Part shown: piece after piece, positions 50,501 through 62,782 of the stretch
How the letters are laid out: each line of letters opens with the position of its first letter
Numbering within the stretch: position 1 is the first letter of the stretch
Assembly (NCBI GenBank): GCA_026182355.1
Contig: JAPFBL010000036.1
Span: 1,116,001 to 1,180,000 of the forward strand
DNA from: Hermatobates lingyangjiaoensis
Lineage: Eukaryota > Arthropoda > Insecta > Hemiptera > Hermatobatidae
Length of the DNA: 64,000 nt
Direction of reading: 5' to 3'
Program-made: the position numbers and the translations under genes
The notes under the pieces: generated by a model
Told to the model about the DNA's origin: nothing
Database searches by the model: none
What the model saw: the letters and a program-made list of their open reading frames with translations, nothing else

Positions 50501-53500
50501 TCTTAATTGCTTTTTATTGTATAAGCCTATTCTTAATTTGTTAATGTTTGGATTTTAGGTTCAGTGTGATACCAGTCCTGGCTGACATTCTGAGTGATTC
50601 AGTAAAAGAGAAAGTTACAAGAATTATTTTGGCTGTTTTTAGAGTAAGTATACGTTACTTGTGCTATTCGTTAGCGATACATTTTTACTGACATTATTTG
50701 TTTGATTATTGTGAGAATGTTTGAAAAGTGTTAAGTTTTGTTTTGAGCATACTTTAATTCAAGTGATTATCAATAATTGAAGTATTTCAATATATTAAAA
50801 AATTCCGTTTCAAATTATTGTCATTTTGTTGCTGTGTAATTCTTATTTCTAATTACACTTTTATTTTTTATCTAATGTAACTTGTATATAAATGGATTCG
50901 CTCGATCTATGACACCTGCATGGAAGCAATTTCAATTCTGTTCTTTTGATGATATTCTCAAGTGAATAGATTCTCTGTACAGAAACTATTGAGTTACTCA
51001 ACTTATTTAAAAGATCAGCTATCTCTTATTAGGTGATCCTAATGCTTTGTTTGTTTGGATGTTAGAATCTTATAGAAAAGCCAGAAGATCCAGCTATTTC
51101 AAAGGAGCACTGTAATGCATTAGTTCATAGCAAAGTTTTAAAGCAGTTAAGTATTTTGGAGCACAAGAAATTTGAAGATGAAGACATTGTTGAGGATGTC
51201 CAATTTCTTAACGAGAAACTTCAAGCATCAGTTCAAGATTTGAGGTAAATTTATTTAATTTTTACTCAGGTAGAATTTTTAAATAGGTTATTGGTAGTAA
51301 ATGTTTTCTACATTACTGTTTTTCTTGATTTAGTTCCTTTGATGAGTACTCTACAGAAGTAAAGAGTGGACGATTAGAATGGTCTCCGGTCCATCGATCT
51401 GCACAGTTCTGGCGAGAGAATGCTACAAGGCTGAACGAAAAGTCTTACGAACTCCTTAAAATACTCATTCATCTTTTGGATAATTCAAAAGATCCTCTTG
51501 TTCTTAGCGTGGCATCATTTGATATTGGAGAATATGTGAGACATTATCCAAGAGGAAAAAAGTAAGTTCTCTTAATTAAAAATAACTGTTTTTAATACTA
51601 ATTTTATGTATTAAATGTAACATGGTTGGTTTGTGGAAATTCGCCTGACTTTTACTAATTGTTATTTTTAGTCATTCTTAAAAGTGTTGTCATGAGACTA
51701 CTCCTTTTGTGAAAAGGATTGTTGATTTGAAAGCTGTAATAGTTTAGAACTTCTAAATGATGTAAATAACTACTGAACATTGCCTGAAAGGTCAATTCAC
51801 ATAATTAAGTTGAAATAATAAGTTCAATGCAAAATCAAATTCCAGTTCCATGGCATTTCTCAATTTTGTTTAATATTTATAACTTTTAATTCGTTTTAAA
51901 ATGACATTCTGCCTTGAATGAACCCCTCCTCTTATTAATTCTTATCTGAAGACTGGAATACTCGTAGTTTAATTTAGTTTTGGTGGTAATAACATAGTAA
52001 CATAAAGTTAAAAAAAACTGTTTTTATTTTAATAATTCTTTAATTGATTTGGATCAACAAATGATATATTTGTATTTGTGTTTTAGTGTGATAGAAACTC
52101 TGGGAGGGAAACAGCTGGTAATGCAGCTACTCTCTCATGAGGACCCTAATGTCAGATACGAAGCCTTGCTGGCTGTACAGAAACTTATGGTGCATAATTG
52201 GTATGTAGAGTTTAAAATACATTAATTCTATTATAATGTTGAACTTTAATATAACGTTATATAAAATAGATTAACAGTAATGTTAAATAATTAATAGATC
52301 ACATAATATTTTACGGATATAGTGTGACTGAATAAGGAAGTATCTGGGAAATAAACATGGGAGCAGAGTTTGGCGGACTAGAAGTTCCTTGGGGACATAT
52401 AAAGTAAATATGTGGTATAAGACATAGTTTTTCTGGTAGTGCTTGTTCAGATCGAACTGTTAATGCATTGAGCGAAGAAAAGGTACAGGTACTCCTCGTT
52501 TAACGACGGTAATTCGGACCAACAACGCCGTTAAACGAAATCGTCGTTAAACTATTGTGTATACATATATCAGTCAAGAAACTCATACTTAGCATACCCT
52601 TCACTCTTTTTTCTCTTTTCAAACAATCAATCAATGTCTATCAGTCTTGTTTATTGTTTTACTCAATAATTTCAAGATTTTAAAAACCTAGTTTCCACGG
52701 CCAACTTATCGTACTACATACCGACGAATATCGTCTCACTCGCATCGTCGTAACTCCTTGAGATTTATGATAAACGAATATTAAGCTCGTCGGAAGGCCC
52801 GTCACTTAACAACCCGAATTGCCGTTGTTAAACGAGGTGTACCTGTACTTAGAAGTCTATCCAAATGTGAAGAACAATGAAAATCTGAAAGTGACTTCTT
52901 GAACTTCCAAGTTATTTGAAGAACCTCTTACAACTAAAGGAAAGATTAAATTTACATAATAAAAATTCCAGTATGGCAATGAAATTGTAAGTTCTTAGTA
53001 TTCCTCACTTTTTTTTAAAAAATTGATCATGTTTTTCATTCATATGATAACATTCTGCCTTTAATGTACTTCTCCTCTCATTAATTATCTCAAAAAGCTG
53101 CCTTTCGACAGTGCATGATCGCTACAAATATGCACACCATGTAAACATATATATATAATGAATATGTGTTTATAAAAGGTGCTGTGGTGTCTATATGTTT
53201 GCACAAGTTAAAGACTTACATGCAGAACTGAGGGCCAGGTTAGCTCAGTGGTTAACCTATTCCCCTCTAGGTTGGTAGTCCGGTGTTAGATCCCCACCTG
53301 TCCCTCGATTTATTCTCGCTGGAGGTGAATAAATTTGAGTAGTTCGTCCCTCGGAGAGGACGTTAAGCCGTCGGTCCCGAGCCTGTTCGATGTCAGGTAC
53401 TCGTTAAAGATCCCTACTCGAAATGTAATTGAGTTAGGCAAAATTTAGGACTCCCAATGTAGATTTACCGATCAAACAAAAAGCAGGTGAACGGCTGACG

Positions 53501-54507
53501 TTATCATCTAGGGGATCGGTTTAAACAATAAAAAGAAAAAAAAAATACATGCAGAACACCCGGTAAAGTGAAAGGACAGATAACAAATGAAAATATCGGC
53601 GCTGAAGGTAAAACCATATTAAACGCTGGAGTTTTGATCAAACAACCTCCTATCTAACGTCATGACTAATATTAAACAAATGGTTGATCATAAACAAATT
53701 TAAAAATGATCACATTGTAATCAGTTATTGTGTGGTATTTACGTATTATTAGTGAGGAAAGATACATTAAGTCGTCACCCACAAGGATTTAATTATACAA
53801 CGCGTTTCGAACACTACCCTGTTCATCAGGTACATCTGCCTAAACTCAGAATTTACTCAACATCGTCTTACTGAGGCAGATGTACCTGATGATGACACTA
53901 AGTGTTCGAAATGCATTATATAATTAAACCTTGTGTGTGGCAACTTAATGTATCTTTCCTCACCAGTCATAAAAAATATTTTTCTTATTTATTTTTTTGG
54001 ACTGAATTACTTTTATTCTTGGTCTTAATAATGAACTTCAGACCTTAGCTTCTTTTATTATTCATCACCTGTATTATTCTCCTAAGCAATCATTCATTTG
54101 GGTTTAATTGTTTCATGTTTAATAACAAAACATGACCATTTCTCATTAATCATATAGCTTTCTTATCTAGTAGATATTTTATTGTATAATCTAGCACAAC
54201 CTCATATGTCGGTGAAGCGATAAAGTTGAGAAATATCCACTTTAAGAGCATAACGCATTGTTGTACTATTGGGTTGGAGTCTTCTTACGTTAAGTCCATG
54301 CTTTAATGTAGGGATATTTGTATTACATATAAAGTTCATTACTCATATTCGTACAGTAAAAATGCCTTTAAGAGCAACAATAAAATATTTGAATCAATCT
54401 TCAACTATCATTAATATTGCAGGGAATATCTTGGACGACAATTGGAAAAGGAACAGAATAGTGCTGGAGCAAAACAGGGCCCAGGAGTTCTTAGCGGTAA
54501 AGCATAG
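47524..54507 (+). CDS. ATP6V1H: V-type proton ATPase subunit H (V1 sector)
   Basis: Ten coding exons: 47524-47575, 47666-47747, 47833-48022, 49384-49602, 49934-50139, 50559-50643, 51066-51244, 51334-51561, 52087-52200, 54423-54507. All have GT-AG borders and consistent phases; total 479 aa against about 483 in human. Subunit H (Drosophila VhaSFD, yeast Vma13) connects V1 to Vo and silences ATP hydrolysis by free V1. Recognisable stretches include [12 protein letters not shown] and [16 protein letters not shown] in the N-terminal ARM-like helical repeats, and [42 protein letters not shown] and [20 protein letters not shown] in the C-terminal domain. The N-terminal 40 residues are less conserved; the start is chosen as the first in-frame ATG, joined in phase to exon 2. 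Intron 9 (2.2 kb) holds a MITE, a SINE and a PLE fold-back. Confidence 0.96.
52486..52845. mobile_element. Tigger/pogo-like MITE in ATP6V1H intron 9
   Basis: Terminal inverted repeats of about 24 bp (CAGGTACTCCTCGTTTAACG against CAGGTACACCTCGTTTAACA) flanked by TA on both sides (52484-52485, 52846-52847). 360 bp with no ORF. The CAGG...CCTCGTTT ends and TA duplication fit pogo/Tigger-type Tc1-mariner elements. Confidence 0.82.
53229..53545 (+). mobile_element. tRNA-derived SINE, copy 3, in ATP6V1H intron 9
   Basis: The head GCCAGGTTAGCTCAGTGGTT is close to a tRNA A box; the B box is decayed (GGTGTTAGATCCC). Shared middle CCCTCGGAGAGGACGTTAAG; A-rich tail. Flanking 12-mers tacatgcagaac at 53217-53228 and 53546-53557 are identical. 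Confidence 0.92.
53794..53834 (-). ncRNA. Hammerhead ribozyme-like motif, helix III ACGCGT
   Basis: On the minus strand: helix I TGTAC pairs with GTATA over five positions including one G-U; core CTGATGA (53829-53823); GAA (53808-53806); self-complementary ACGCGT (53805-53800); T at 53799 as cleavage base. Helix II is weak (ACA..UGU with unpaired flanks). Confidence 0.55.
53881..53920 (+). ncRNA. Hammerhead ribozyme-like motif, helix III ATGCAT
   Basis: Core CTGATGA (53886-53892), extra T, helix II GACAC..GUGUU, GAA (53908-53910), self-complementary ATGCAT (53911-53916), T53917. The first helix I pair is a mismatch, so activity is uncertain. Confidence 0.5.
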
Positions 54508-54727
54508 TGCGGGTAACGAACCTGGATCTGTCCAACTGTATCCATTTGTAAGATATCATTATAGATTATTTGAAATATACAATGTAAACTAAACTATATA
54601 AAGTATTATAGGTGTGAGAATTTTGTTCCGAAATTTTACTTCTTGGATCATTCCAAACCACTCAGTTATACTAAAAAGTCATTCAGCTTGATGGGTGATG
54701 TGTATTTATTTTAAAATATTTAAGAAC

Positions 54728-54733
54728 AATAAA
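54728..54733 (+). promoter_or_regulatory. Candidate poly(A) signal of ATP6V1H
   Basis: AATAAA lies 221 bases after the stop codon; it is the first clear signal downstream. Confidence 0.45.
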
Positions 54734-54739
54734 AGTTCA

Positions 54740-57145
54740 GTGTAACAATACTGTTAATAGTTTTTTGTTTTTTAGTTGTTTGGTTTTTGGACTGTATATA
54801 TAAAACGGTTAGCCATTTGTTTAGTTTGTTCGTTATCAGAACTGATACAAAAATAAATTTATGTATGTGTTAAAAGTTTATATATGTATCCCTCCCTCCC
54901 CCGCCTATTAAAGTAACTTCAGCAGCATATTAAACTGAATTTTGAGTACTTCAGTTATTCTTTAAAATCTAACTAAAACGGTACTTCTCGTTTAGGAAGA
55001 GAAAAGTAACTATTTTTCCCTCATTATTTCATTATTGCAGTTGAACATACTTTCAGAATGGACTATAATTTGGTGTGGGCGGAAGCTAGATGAATGGGGA
55101 ATTTTCTGACAAATAAATCTATTTTGGATATAGCATAATCTGCGTTTTCATGAAAAGAATTTTAATAGAAAATAAAAGGTCAATATTGTTTCTAAAACAA
55201 TTCCTAACACAGAATAATCGGCGTCTGAATAAAACACTTTTAGAATAAATTTAATGTCTGTAAGAAATTTAATTTAAACATTATATTCGCTGCAATGTTT
55301 TAATAAATCTATTAATTCCCTCATACCCTAAGAAGAGATTATTATCTTGAGGTAACTGAGGTGCTAGGTTCCGTTCTGTGTTCCAAAAATCTTTTTAAGT
55401 TTCAAGTACTCGTTATTTTTCAGAATTTATTTCTGACAACCACTCAATTGAACTTGATAGAACATAATAACTAAAAACATAGATAAACTTATTCAGGAAG
55501 CATATAATTGTTAAAAAAATGTTACTCACTGAATTCATAGTCAGAGAAACATAGAGAGATTGAGAAAAGCAATGCTTTAAGGCTGCTAGACCACCTTTAT
55601 AGATTAGACACAAGGAGTACGTGAGTGGATCAAGATTGATAAACTCAACCATGGTTTACCAAAGTTTATGACATGAAGTTTTCTAAATAAGTAATAATAA
55701 AACCATGATGACTAGATAAGAAAGGAGAAGCAAAAACCTTAAATAACTCAAAATATATTTAAAACAATTTACACTTCATACATGTGAATGAAAAACATCA
55801 TAGGTGCAACAACATCGTTATTTCATTATTAATTAAAAATTACATTAATAGCTGATAGGAAGGATTTGTTTCAGTTACTACAAAATATTTTTCTGCAATA
55901 AATTTAATATATCAAAAACTGTTTTAACAACAGGCTCAAAGTTGTGCTAAAATTATTTCAAGTGACCAGTTTGAGCAATCAGAATTCCATCAAGCCAGAA
56001 GTGCATGTGCATTTAGTAAAATATTCTTTAAACATCAATAATGTTATCAAAGAATGAGCTGAAAAGTGTATTAAAAAAAAACTTAAAAGGTTATCACAGC
56101 CCATAAAAATATCAAATTTGGCATCATAGGATTAAGTAGAGAAGTAGACACAATTGACTTGGTTTTGTAGTTTATAAATATATTTAGGCTACTAAATCCG
56201 AAATGCTAAATTAATTAAATAGCACTAAAAAAAATTCTATTTAAAATATTGAAAACTATTTTTAAAAAAATAATGTTAACATAATAGTCAGGTACGTATA
56301 AATATATTATATAACATGCAAATTTTAACAAAGTAAAATATACCCAATAAATAAATTAATGTACATAACTTAATAAAAACATATCTTTTTGAAGAGATAA
56401 AATATATTTTATTGGACTCTAGAGAAAAACCACAACAATATAAAACAAGTAGAAAGGTTTTAACATTTCAGAACACTGTAGTTCAATAATTCTTATTCTC
56501 CAAATTCAAAAAAAGTGTCATATGTATGATTGAAATAGATTGATCCTAAATAATAAAAATACGATCTCAACTTGTATGAGTCGACAATGAACAAGTTTAA
56601 CACCGAACAAGATATAGAATATGCAAAGACAAATAATCAATTCCCAAATCAAGTAGGTCCTTCTACATCCACATTTTATTTTAAAAGCACCAAATTTTAG
56701 TAAGGAAAAAACATTTTAAATAGGTGTCTTAGTTTTAATTAACTGAAAGGGTCGAATATATTGCAAATCTCCTGAAACTAAAAGAAAATTCGGATTATTT
56801 ATAAATAATTAAAAACCCATTGGCACATTAACAGGAAAACGCAGAGGCTTTATTTATGTGACCATGTTACTTACTTGTGCTGCAAGAGTAATATAATAGA
56901 TTAAGTTCTATGTGTAAATACTTACACATAAATTTGTTACATATTTACAGTTTGAATCTTCAAATTTTGTATAAAATAGTAGTATATAATATTCGTTGGT
57001 GTACTTACTAACTTTAAAGAATAGGCAAATGAGAATTGACCTTCAAAAGGATGAACTTGAATTGAAAAAGAGAACCTTCTAAAGCTTCTTTAAAAAAGGA
57101 GAGATGGTAATAAATATTCGATCGTCATGAATAGTAAAGATACAT
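54740..57145. other. ATP6V1H to CEP162 intergenic region, nothing recognised
   Basis: AT-rich. No exon on either strand could be supported. Confidence 0.4.
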
Positions 57146-57495
57146 ATATATAAAACAGTTAAAAATTGAAGATAGGTAGCACACAAAGTAAAAGAAACAC
57201 ATTTACAAATTCAAATTTTCGGGCAATCCGTCTTCAGGAGAAAAGAGAAAGGGAGACCAAGCACGTTGTGGGACGCAACGGCTAGTAACCCGTTACTATA
57301 TATTGTAAACAGGAAAACGATCCAAAAGGACAACAAACGTTTCACGGTGAATCACATGGTTGGTCTCCAACCGTCGCTTCACAAGTGCGCTTGGTGTCCC
57401 TATCTCAACTCTCCTGATGATGGTTCAACCGAAAATTAGAGGCAGTAAGTGTGTTTGTTCCTTAGTTCTGTGTTTGTGATTCAGCGTGAAACGTA
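57146..57495. repeat. Rearranged PLE terminal region, family C
   Basis: The left part (57150-57240) matches the 3732-3898 arm and contains CTGAAGACGG and CCGAAAATTTG on the minus strand. The right part (57340-57490) holds a second core on the plus strand. Sequence between them (57241-57340) is unlike the 3732-3898 copy, so two different terminal units are joined. Confidence 0.65.
57410..57442 (+). ncRNA. Hammerhead ribozyme-like motif, helix III AATT
   Basis: Helix I TCTC (57410-57413) pairs with GAGG (57439-57442) including one U-G. Core is canonical CTGATGA (57414-57420), extra T, helix II GGT..ACC, GAA (57431-57433), self-complementary AATT (57434-57437), A57438 as cleavage base. Confidence 0.58.
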
Positions 57496-58660
57496 TATAT
57501 ATATATACAAAGACCTTACAGGGATAGTGATACAATAATCTACACTAGGCAGGAAATGTTAGAGGATAATAAAACTGTTTGAGATTACAGTTTGAGTCTT
57601 CAAATTTTGTATTATATACGAGTATATATTATTCGTTGATGTCCTATCAACAGTCTAACTTATTCATCAAAGTTTATGTTCATTTCATTTAGTGAAGCAT
57701 TGGTTTTCTGTTTATAGTATAAGTCTAAAAAATGAACTGCATTTGTAATTTCAGTTATATTGATAAAAGCAATGAATAAAAAAGTATTTTTACGAATAAT
57801 CTGCCGAATTGCAATTTTAATAATTCAATATCAGAAATAGTTTTTTAAAAATACTTCCTATGTCAAATGTTTTGAAACATCTTTCTTTATAAAAAGTACT
57901 TATATTTTGTCTATTCGCTAGTAAGTAGACAAAACGTGTCCAGTCAGTGAACCTACCTGTTTGGTTATTGACTAATAGAAAATAGTCAAATATGAAGAAG
58001 TTCAATCCTTAATTCATCATAAGAATAGCGACGAGCTTTAACGGAAACAAAAACGAACACGATTAAAACATGGAATTCTTAAGTTAATTATATAATCACA
58101 AACCAAATTAATCAATGAACTAAACTTAAAAAAAATATTTATCATTTAGGGGGAAAAGTAACGTTAAGGGGACTTTGGCAAGTACAGAAAAACACAAATT
58201 CCACTAGCTACTTTCTACCAAAGGTAGGTTCATCGGAAGAATGTTGAGATCAATGACTGAAACTGGAAAGCATGTAAAAGAAAAGTTCAAAACCAAAGAG
58301 GCTTTCCACCTGGAGTAGAGTAAAATGCAGCATTATTAACAAGAGAACTGAAAGAGATCGAACTAAACTTTGATTTGTTTATTCACTTGCATATAGTCAG
58401 AGAACCTGTATACCTTTTATTCATGACAGCATCATATTACGAATGTATTTATGATTTAAACTGTGTCATAAATCACAATTGCAGAGGATTTGACTCTGTA
58501 ATATAACAAATAAATTGAAAATTATTACTTAATTTCATATACCATTCATTTGAAACTCATTCGGTCTTATCCAGGATTTTTTTTTTTTTTCATTAAAAAA
58601 CTAATGTGCTAACAAAGATTAACATTCACCCTTTAAAGAAACAAAATAGTTCAAGATGAC
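57496..58660. other. Intergenic, downstream of the CEP162-like gene
   Basis: AT-rich with no supported feature. Confidence 0.35.
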
Positions 58661-58673
58661 CCTAAAACGTTGT

Positions 58674-58679
58674 TTTATT
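58674..58679 (-). promoter_or_regulatory. Candidate poly(A) signal of the CEP162-like gene
   Basis: TTTATT on the plus strand (AATAAA on the coding strand), about 100 bases after the stop codon. Confidence 0.4.
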
Positions 58680-58781
58680 AAAAAAAAAATGTGAGAGGAA
58701 TTTATAAGGATGCATTTCCAACACAAAGCAATACAAAATATATAACTGCAAAGTGACTAGATTTTTATAGAGAAGAAAATA

Positions 58782-61700
58782 TTAAGTAGAAAAATTGAAT
58801 TGAGCTAGTGTTTCGAGAATCTTATCGACCTCTGCTCTGTAGTAACATATTTCCCTGTTCTTGTTGTAAAGTCTGTCCTTGCACTGGGTCGAATTGCATA
58901 GGTTGCTTGATTGTTTGCTCGCCAACAATTCCTTAACAACAGCCTGTAGTTTTGCTTCTCGCAACTCATGCCTTCTCTCCAGAGTCTCTACTTTATCTAA
59001 TAAGCTCATATAATCGCTGTTTTGCTGTAAATTAATAAACGAGATATACACATGTGTTATAAGAAACATTAATGGTAACATATAGGGATCTCTCGTGATA
59101 AGCGAGAAAATATTGCATCTTCAATATCGACAGAAAAAATAATATTGAATATAATAATATTCATAGTATGATGTGAATATTATAACTAATAAGAAAAAAA
59201 TTATCGAAGAAAACCATTTAAAAAGATGTGTTATACATTTAATAGAAATTTAAAGTAGAAACACAAACAGAAATTACTTGAAACAAATATACTTCTCGTT
59301 TCTTTCAAATCGATCTAAAATAGGTGTCAAATGTAATATTATTTGTATTACTAGGTATCCTCTTCCTTTCATAATCTTCGATCTAAATTCCTAACCGAAT
59401 TTTATATTTATTCATCAATGGATTTTGATTTTATAAGTATTGCAAACACCAAGATGCAGGTAAATATTCTCCTAAATTGCAAAATCCTTCTACAGTAGTT
59501 AAGATAAAGATTCGTCTTGTAATTGATAACCTAGGGTACATTTCTCACGCGAGGCTTTTAATTTTTCTATTTTTCTTTTCATTATTCTGATCAAAAAGTA
59601 TGTTATTCCGCATGATAAAATAAAAGCTTCAGGGAAAAAAAAAGGTTGGTAAGTGAAATCTTATATGTGTGCAATGACTTGATCTCTGGAATAATTACAC
59701 GAAAGGCTCAAGATGTCCCTCAATGAAGTGTTGGATCATTACAATTACCGCTCAAATCGAAATTAGTACTAACTGAAACCGCACATCGAGAGTGACATCT
59801 GTAAAACAACACATCTATGCTCAACCAAAGTTTGAAAAAAATTATATTTACAATAAAACCAATTTAATTTAGATGAAGCAAAGACTGCTCACAAATTAGT
59901 CGTGGCCATTCGCAAAAACTTGCTTCTTCTTTTATTTAAATTAGGTTAAATACAGGGTGAGCCAAAAGTAGATGGACAGTAAATAACATATGCAGGTGCT
60001 TAAAACTGTTTTCATCACGATTTACACAGTTTTGAAGTCTACCTCTTACGCTTCAACAAACCTTTCTCACACAAGTCTCTCTGGGTATTAATTTCTTGAA
60101 ATGCTCTTATGTGATTTTTTTTTTTAAATCGCCGACACTTCTTCGTTTTCAACATTCAACTTATACACCTTGATCTTGAGTATCTTGATCAAACATATCT
60201 AGGGAAATATATTCGGTAAAGAGGTACAATTGTCTGGCCGATACGTTCACAGGAGTTGACCCCGATAGAGTTTTTCTTTTGGGGAATACTCAAGGACAAA
60301 GTTGTGCTTAGACAGACTTTTGCACAATGGGTAGCCATCCGTCTAGGTGGCTTTGCAAAAATGTTAGTCGAAGGTTTAGAGACAGACTTGAAAGCTGTGT
60401 ATATGAAAGCAGTATGAGCACATGCATCGGTCAAATTTAAAAGCTTTGTATTACTGTTCACAATAATATTTAATTGTTAATGTAGGAATTGTGTTAGTGC
60501 ATATGTATTAGTAATTAATCTCTAAATAAATGTTATTTAATGACCACCTATTTTTGGTTCACCCTTGATAATCAACGCGATAATATACAATACGAGTAAA
60601 TTAATTTTAGAATTAATAATTTCTTTCGAAGAAATAATGACTTGAAAGTCTTGCAAGTTATTATTTCGTATATCCAAATCCTCACTAGAACGTCTACAGG
60701 AAGCACACTATAAACTACATTAAAAGTTTAAAAATATTAATAACTACAAACCGGAGAAGAAAGCTGATGTAAAGTGGCAACTTTTTTGTTTGCCTCAATC
60801 AAGCAAGATTCCAGTCGGTCCCGTTCAGCTTTTAGGAATGTCATTTCATGGCTCCTCTCATCTAACCTACAGTTCAATACATGATTATTGCAAAAGAATA
60901 ATACTACCAGTTTTAATCATCATTGAAAAGGAAAACAATATCTATAAATTTTTGAAAGGGGTCAAACCAAATATTCTTTTTTTTTTAGAATATTTTTGTT
61001 ATGAGTTATTGTAAATGTATTAATTAATAATAAAAAAATTCATCAAGGACCTCTAATTATATTTCAACTCTTTTAAAATTCCACTAAAATTTAAAATTTT
61101 GAAACCAGTTTGAAATAGTTTCATCATAATCTATATAAATACAAGAAAGGTGTGTCTGTAGATTACTTAGAACTGACTCATTTCAAGCTATCTTTACGTT
61201 TTGTACATTAGAGAAACCTAATCAACTCTTAGAAAAATTTCTGTCTGTCTGTCTGTTTGTACGCAAAATTTTGTCACAAGAAAACTCAGCTATCATAAGG
61301 CATAACAAACTGAAACTTTGACAGTAGATTTATGTATGTCTAGCTTAAAATCTAAAATTTAAATGGATTGGAAATTCAACGTAGAAGCGAAGATATTGAC
61401 TTTTACGCTGTGTTTGGTGAGCTAAAGACATTTTTATTTTGAAAAGATACAGGTGTAGCAAGTTGGTATTGCTGGTTGATTTTAATTTCGTTTGCGTTTA
61501 AGCTCCCTGCATGAGCTTATTGACTATGTGTTGCTCGGATCTGCCATCTTTTTATAATTACTGGCTTTATGAACGAGTAATTCTCACTCCTACTAATAAT
61601 AGACAGGAAAAATCAAGTAACAAATTCTTATGCTTTATCAAGCCGAAAGAACTTACAATTCAGTAAAGCGAGTGATTAGTGATAAGGAAGCAGTTCATTA

Positions 61701-62782
61701 TTCCATTGAATTTCTTGAAATTCAAGTTTAAAGAAACTTGTTGGACTGCCTGCTCATGAGTTAAAACGGTGCCGCTACCTTGATGTAGGAGCATTAATCA
61801 TGCTGTTACGAAACTTGAGAGCCCCAAAAATTTTCAACAGGACACTCCGAATTCGTGCTCTGCACAGATACGTCATTGAGACGGACATCATGACTGGGTG
61901 AGTTACTGAGGAGTCTGTGTATACCACGCATACCAATGATTCCATTCAAATGGTTGCAATTTCCGGTCAGCGTTTGTTTTGCAAGTCACTAGGGGAAACT
62001 GTATATACGGTAGGAATTGAAGTGAATGAGACCAAGTCACATGGTCAACTGTATGTCGCTTGCTCAAAAGTCAGAGGTTTAACTCTCTGTTCCTCCATGC
62101 ACCTGAAGGATAGACAACTAATGTGGTTTATACAGAGGCACTTACTTAACGCTGTACTAATAATGATATTTTCTACTATTCTATCATTTGTAATCATATT
62201 TTGGATTACCACGTATCATCTCTGAGTTTTTGTAAAATACCCGTCAAAGGCAGGCACGTCTGCTACAAAGAATATACCAGAATAGTGAACCCTTAATACT
62301 TCAAGTAACTCATTTTTCTTGTAATTAAATTATCTCTATAAGGCAATAAAAGCAAACATAAAAGAAATTGCAATGGGTTCTTTAAAAGAAATAAACGACC
62401 GACTATTCAACGAATTTCATTAAGCCATTCATAAAAAAACAATTACTGGAATAAATCAAAAACAAGGAATTTGATAGCTTGTTAACTCTTTACAATACCT
62501 ATTATTCAAATATTTCTCAGTCATTTCGAAACCGTATATGGAGCATGTTTCATTATTATAACATTTACTCTAAAGATAACTACTCTAAATGAAAAATTAA
62601 CTCAATGTGGTGGTTGACTTAGTTACTCACACTTTGACTTGGTTTTTGAGATGGTTGATAACCATTTGTTGGGTGTAGAGTTGTCCTTTTAGGTGAGACA
62701 TCTGTGAACTGGACTGCTTCGAAGCCTGTTCTCGATACATTTTTGCTATTTCAGCTGAATGAGATGCTTCCAGTTCGCTTAG
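58782..62782 (-). CDS. CEP162: CEP162-like centriole/transition-zone protein, C-terminal 169 aa (5' end outside window)
   Basis: Three minus-strand exons, 62631-62782, 60752-60866 and 58782-59024, join in phase and end at a stop codon. The product is continuous coiled coil: exon a has LSELEASHSAEIAKMYREQ and TQQMVINHLKNQV; exon b has LKAERDRLESCLIEANKK; the last exon has LLDKVETLERRHELREAKLQ, KDRLYNKNREICYYRAEVDK and ILETL. The order of these blocks (self-association helix, an ERRH-REAKLQ block, then a KNREI-x-RAEVD-x-ILETL end) matches the C-terminus of vertebrate CEP162 as I remember it, though this copy stops just after that block, where the vertebrate protein runs a little further. CEP162 sits on the distal end of centrioles, binds the axoneme and helps assemble the ciliary transition zone. 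The gene converges on ATP6V1H. Its introns contain a mariner relic and a Helitron helicase relic. I found no further exon to 64000, so the rest lies beyond the edge. Confidence 0.72.
59953..60568 (+). mobile_element. Mariner-like DNA transposon relic in a CEP162 intron
   Basis: Terminal inverted repeats AGGGTGAGCCAAAAGTAG and (complement) AGGGTGAACCAAAAATAG, flanked by TA on both sides. Only the 3' end of a transposase remains (60235-60417): WPIRSQELTPIEFFFWGILK matches the WPPRSPDLTP-DFFLWG block of Tc1/mariner-superfamily transposases, followed by a decayed C-terminus. The DDE catalytic core is largely missing and the element is dead. Confidence 0.85.
61560..62112 (+). pseudogene. Helitron-type PIF1-like helicase relic
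   Basis: Three fragments in different frames: YERVILTPTNN near 61567; VGALIMLLRNLRAPKIFNRT with IRALHRYVIETDIMTG at about 61780-61900; LGETVYTVGIEV and SHGQLYVACSKV at 61990-62080. These match, in order, the C-terminal motifs of Helitron Rep/Hel helicases (ILTPTN, GxPxMLLRNL-P, KSQGxT, SHGQLYVAxSR). Several stops and frameshifts. It lies antisense in an intron of the CEP162-like gene. No Helitron 3' hairpin/CTRR end was identified. Confidence 0.8.

Larger units (their letters stand above)
53756..53966. repeat. PLE fold-back unit, family E, in ATP6V1H intron 9
   Basis: Imperfect palindrome with arms of about 95 bp (outer ends GAAAGATACATTAAG...). Each arm has its own hammerhead-like core. The arms have diverged, and the helix III palindromes differ (ACGCGT and ATGCAT). 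Confidence 0.8.

Noticed and set aside
54269..54592. Plus-strand ORF of 107 codons
   Set aside because: Overlaps ATP6V1H exon 10 in another frame; the first half is intron.
60189..60461. Minus-strand ORF of 90 codons
   Set aside because: The plus strand of the same segment encodes the mariner transposase remnant.
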